Part shown: positions 61,223-64,000 of the stretch, in pieces
Position numbering within the stretch: position 1 is the first letter of the stretch
How the letters are laid out: each line of letters opens with the position of its first letter
DNA from: Aliiglaciecola sp. 3_MG-2023
GTDB taxonomy: Bacteria > Pseudomonadota > Gammaproteobacteria > Enterobacterales > Alteromonadaceae
Assembly: GCF_030548205.1 (NCBI RefSeq)
Contig: NZ_JAUORV010000011.1
Span: 1-64,000, forward strand
Direction: 5' to 3'
Length of the DNA: 64,000 nucleotides
Position numbers and translations under genes: made by a program
Notes under the pieces: generated by a model
What the model was told of the DNA's origin: nothing
The model's input: the letters and a program-made list of their open reading frames with translations, nothing else
The model's database searches: none

Positions 61223-61626
61223 ATTTGTCTCTTGTACAGCTGGCTAGGTTTACCCTAGGTTTAGCTTGGATTTACCACGGCTTAATTCCTAAACTATTGC
61301 ATGTGGATCCATTGGAACGAATTATCACCGAAAGTCTTGGCCTTAACTCCCAATACAGTTTAGTTTTTACGCAAAGTGCAGGTGTGGCTGAAATCTTGTT
61401 GGGTATCGCTTTAATTTTGTTTTACAAAAACCCCTTACTCATTTATTTTAGCGCTCTTAACTTAGCTGCTTTGCTGGTTTTCACGATAATTTTTATTCCA
61501 CAAGTAGCTTTGTCGGCATTTAATCCAGTGACTACCAACATTCCTTTATTGGTTTTGAGTGTTGTATTGCTGCAGAATACTCAGCAAAAGCCAACTATCA
61601 CTCAATCAAAACAGGAACGAGAGTAG
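61213..61626 (+). CDS. DoxX-like (DoxX_3) membrane protein
   Basis: 137 aa, four membrane helices. LARFTLGLAWIYHGLIPKLLHVDPLE and AGVAEILLGIALILFY are typical of the DoxX-like family (pfam13781), which includes subunits of thiosulfate:quinone oxidoreductase and other redox membrane proteins. Overlaps the upstream gene. The following alpha/beta hydrolase gene, 33 bases on, may be in the same operon. Confidence 0.85.
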   Translation: MLLNLSLVQLARFTLGLAWIYHGLIPKLLHVDPLERIITESLGLNSQYSLVFTQSAGVAEILLGIALILFYKNPLLIYFSALNLAALLVFTIIFIPQVALSAFNPVTTNIPLLVLSVVLLQNTQQKPTITQSKQERE

Positions 61627-61659
61627 TTTTATGGGCATTAAAGTAGTACGGGGCGATAT

Positions 61660-62610
61660 ATGATAAAACGACTAGCAACCCTATTGGGTTCGCTATTTCT
61701 GTTGCTGGTGGCAATCTATGTTGTGTTATTCATTTTGTTTCAACAACCGGATAAAACCGTAGCAGAACTTGCTCCTACCTGGGCGCCGGCCCCTTCGCAA
61801 TTTATTGATATAGGTGGAATGCAAATTCATCTGCGTGATGAAGGACCAAAAAACGATCCCCTACCCATTGTTTTACTCCATGGTACCAGTTCATCTTTGC
61901 ATACCTGGGAAGGCTGGACACAAGCATTAGCGTCTCAACGAAGAGTGATTCGCTTTGATTTACCTGGGTTTGGTTTAACCGGCCCACATGCGCAAAATGA
62001 TTATTCAATTGAGCAATACAGTCAGACGGTTATCGATATTATGGACAGCCTCGGCATAGAACGATTTGTATTGGCTGGAAACTCATTGGGGGGCTATATT
62101 TCATGGGCAACGGCGGTGTTTTATCCGCAACGAGTGGAAAAGCTGATTTTAGTGGATGCCAGTGGGTATCCGTACCAATCTGCTTCTGTGCCTTTAGCTT
62201 TCACTATTTCTCAGCAACCATTACTTAAATTATTAGTCGGTGATATGTTACCCCGTAGTTTAGTGGTGAAAAGTGTGAAAAACGTTTACGGTGATCCTAG
62301 TAAGGTCACCCCTGAGTTGGTTGAGCGCTATTATCAATTAACCACTCGTGAGGGCAACCGGCAGGCGTTGGCAGCACGCTTTGCACAAACTCAGCCTAGT
62401 GAGTTAATCAATCGAATTTCTGAAATTAAGCAGCCTACATTAATTATGTGGGGGCAAGAAGATCGCCTTATTCCTGTCGACTTAGGGCGCCGTTTTCAAG
62501 AAGAAATAGAAAACAGTGAGCTGGTTATTTTCGCTACTCTGGGTCATGTTCCCCACGAAGAAGATCCTGAATCCACTGTGAAAAGTGTGATTGATTTTCT
62601 GCAACCTTAA
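61660..62610 (+). CDS. Membrane-anchored alpha/beta hydrolase
   Basis: 316 aa. One N-terminal helix (about 8-27) anchors an alpha/beta hydrolase fold: oxyanion region LLHGTSSS, nucleophile elbow LAGNSLGG (Ser142), acid near GQEDRLIPVD and catalytic His in GHVPHEE. Typical of haloalkane dehalogenase/lipase-like esterases (RsbQ or MhpC type). It should hydrolyse an ester or amide in the periplasm. Substrate unknown. Confidence 0.9.
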   Translation: MIKRLATLLGSLFLLLVAIYVVLFILFQQPDKTVAELAPTWAPAPSQFIDIGGMQIHLRDEGPKNDPLPIVLLHGTSSSLHTWEGWTQALASQRRVIRFDLPGFGLTGPHAQNDYSIEQYSQTVIDIMDSLGIERFVLAGNSLGGYISWATAVFYPQRVEKLILVDASGYPYQSASVPLAFTISQQPLLKLLVGDMLPRSLVVKSVKNVYGDPSKVTPELVERYYQLTTREGNRQALAARFAQTQPSELINRISEIKQPTLIMWGQEDRLIPVDLGRRFQEEIENSELVIFATLGHVPHEEDPESTVKSVIDFLQP

Positions 62611-62631
62611 AACGATTACAGAGAGTAAAAT

Positions 62632-62913
62632 ATGACACGGGAACCAGAACCACCTAAACCATCTCCGGTCACACCAAATAGTGATAAACAAACAGCAAAA
62701 ATCCCTGCGAATGTACGTGTCATGATCGCACTCGTTGCATCGCCCACTCTAATGGTGATCGCATTTTCTATTTACTGTATTTTGATTGGAAATTGGCAAG
62801 AACCTGGTGTCAGTGGCATCATTTTTTCTGCTTTGGGGATATTTGCCTACTATGTTGTTTTGGTTGGTCGACTGCCAACTTGGTTTCATTTTAAACGTCA
62901 AAAACAACAGTGA
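62632..62913 (+). CDS. Hypothetical two-TM protein
   Basis: 93 aa. Pro-rich N-terminus (EPEPPKPSPVTP), then two membrane segments (about 30-50 and 58-80) and a basic C-terminus (FKRQKQQ). No family recognised. ATG 62632 follows CAGAGAGTAAAAT. Its stop directly abuts the convergent DTW-protein gene, so transcripts overlap at the 3' ends. Confidence 0.6.
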   Translation: MTREPEPPKPSPVTPNSDKQTAKIPANVRVMIALVASPTLMVIAFSIYCILIGNWQEPGVSGIIFSALGIFAYYVVLVGRLPTWFHFKRQKQQ

Positions 62914-63534
62914 TTAGGTGCCATCGATATTGTCCTTGTTAGCACGTTGCTGTGATGGGGAGTATCTTTCTTGCTGCTGTTGCATAGCCTCAAATAAAGT
63001 TAACAGAGGTTGGGTGTCTGTATTGCATATGATCTTCAGTGCTTGGGCTGTGGCTTCCAATGAAGACAGACTATGCTCAAGTGTCGATTTACGTATACGG
63101 TATTGATTCTCAGGTAAAGCATCAAAGTGCCAGCTTGGTAATTCGTGTAGCCATGGATTCAATTGCCACATTTTAGTGGCTTTACGCCAAGTGGCATCTA
63201 TTACGATTAACCTATGGGGGAGCGTATTCGGGTAATGTTTAGCACACTCTTCGAGGGGCTGACTTTGGGCATTGGGATACAAAACCCAAGTCTTGTTATC
63301 AAGGGCGTTAATTGACGCTTTTATATTAGCAAAGTCCTGTTGGTTTTCGCCTATGATTATTTCCGAATTCTCAATACACAAAGGCAGCAACCTGGCAGTG
63401 TTTTTACCATGCTTAGATTCCAGCGGGTGCTGTAATATAGTTAACTGTAGTGGCACTTTTACTTCGCTGATAAATCCGCATATGCACACCGTTTTCGGAT
63501 AGTGACAGCGTGTACAAATTGGACGCTTTTTCAT
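62914..63534 (-). CDS. tapT: DTW-domain tRNA-uridine aminocarboxypropyltransferase
   Basis: 206 aa. N-terminal zinc site Cys7, 10, 17 and 19 (CTRC…CIC), then TILQHPLESKHGKNTARLL, the DTW signature region DATWRKATKMW and YRIRKSTLEHSLSSLEA. DTW proteins (TapT/TuaA) move the aminocarboxypropyl group from S-adenosylmethionine to uridine 47 in the tRNA variable loop (acp3U). The symbol rests on family assignment. Convergent with the small membrane gene. Confidence 0.9.
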   Translation of the reverse strand: MKKRPICTRCHYPKTVCICGFISEVKVPLQLTILQHPLESKHGKNTARLLPLCIENSEIIIGENQQDFANIKASINALDNKTWVLYPNAQSQPLEECAKHYPNTLPHRLIVIDATWRKATKMWQLNPWLHELPSWHFDALPENQYRIRKSTLEHSLSSLEATAQALKIICNTDTQPLLTLFEAMQQQQERYSPSQQRANKDNIDGT

Positions 63535-63729
63535 AGCATGTTTTTCCGTAACGGGTTGTGATTAAATAGCGTAAAGTTTATCTATCTTGAATCAGAATCC
63601 AGAGTTATTTTTTCGGGAACTTAATATCATTCGCAGAGCCTTACTATAGCTGATAATCTATTGGGTATAAAAATCTTCGTGTGTTTGTTTTAAACTCAAA
63701 CCTACGCTTATGGAATATGGATATAAAAC

Positions 63730-64000
63730 ATGTCATTTAGTGAAAACGTGGAAGTGATCCCGCCACAATTCGGAACGGACAGTTCGGATCGGCGTTCAGA
63801 GGAAGAAAGTAAAAAGCTACAAAAACAAAAATGGTGGGTGTTGAGTCTCAGTTTCCTACTGGTATTTGTGGTCGCTATGATTTGGATTTGGAGTCGCTCT
63901 CCTATCTATCAAAGCCAAGCAATAATCCACTTTAGCTATGCTCAACAACTTAACAATCAACAAACTGCAGTACCTGAAGAGCAAATAACCCTCAACAATA
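63730..64000 (+). CDS. Wzz/chain-length determinant-like protein, N-terminal part (runs off the window)
   Basis: ATG 63730; 90 codons visible, frame open to the end. About 37 cytosolic residues (EEESKKLQKQKWW), one membrane helix (VLSLSFLLVFVVAMIWIW), then PIYQSQAIIHFSY, matching the helix-plus-Y(Q/E)S(Q/R)A start of Wzz/GumC polysaccharide co-polymerases. These set chain length of O-antigen or exopolysaccharide at the inner membrane. It may open a polysaccharide locus beyond the window. Confidence 0.7.
   Translation, partial: MSFSENVEVIPPQFGTDSSDRRSEEESKKLQKQKWWVLSLSFLLVFVVAMIWIWSRSPIYQSQAIIHFSYAQQLNNQQTAVPEEQITLNN

Overview
The window looks like a chromosomal segment of a marine, AT-rich gammaproteobacterium, most likely Alteromonadaceae (Paraglaciecola/Glaciecola-like). 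This rests on gene content and protein style only (TonB receptor, PEP-CTERM protein, DUF3360 with SulP, NhaR-type LysR, DUF6435, TrxC); no rRNA, tRNA or CRISPR was found.

Region 1 (1-8640) is the distal part of a chromosomal integron: 16 cassettes in series, one or two small genes each, separated by attC sites (…TAAC-palindrome-GTTRNNY). It holds two toxin-antitoxin cassettes (one reversed), many tiny membrane proteins, two paralogous cassettes near its two ends, and a two-gene cassette of unknown role. The integrase and attI would lie left of the window; the last attC is truncated at about 8640.

Region 2 (8815-29350) is accessory. It holds a PEP-CTERM protein, a nitroreductase, a three-gene membrane/cytochrome-b-like operon, a 1002-aa periplasmic-propeller diguanylate cyclase, a GC-rich MacA/FtsX/ATPase exporter operon behind a truncated redoxin gene, and a REP-associated tyrosine transposase (RAYT). 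Copies of a short repeat with core AAGACACCCAT bracket the RAYT and recur at four other loci: a miniature derivative with a long stem-loop at 9787-10029, three 91-bp tandem units at 14277-14549, a pair that truncates a gene at 25261, and a weak single at 28750. After the RAYT come an OmdA-like protein, a cupin, an amidohydrolase, an NAD(P)-binding protein, a VOC lipoprotein and a ZIP transporter.

Region 3 (29353-35422) is a LysR (NhaR-type) regulator divergent from an ABC/HlyD/TolC operon that resembles type I secretion, but whose ABC protein has lost Walker A, signature, Walker B and H-loop motifs. The block is bracketed by a pentapeptide-repeat gene and a decayed direct copy of that gene's 3' end, suggesting insertion or duplication.

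Region 4 (35530-64000) is mostly ordinary chromosome: esterase, nitrilase and aminotransferase; a Bor-like lipoprotein; a PLD/cardiolipin-synthase-like protein; DUF6435 and DUF4870 proteins; a MliC-like lysozyme inhibitor; TrxC; bestrophin; an FdhF/YdeP molybdo-oxidoreductase; DUF3360 permease and SulP transporter; a TonB receptor; a PAS-GGDEF cyclase; an RRM protein; a second ZIP transporter; a 2OG-Fe(II) oxygenase; several small membrane proteins; a DTW-domain tRNA-modification enzyme; and, running off the end, a Wzz-like chain-length protein.
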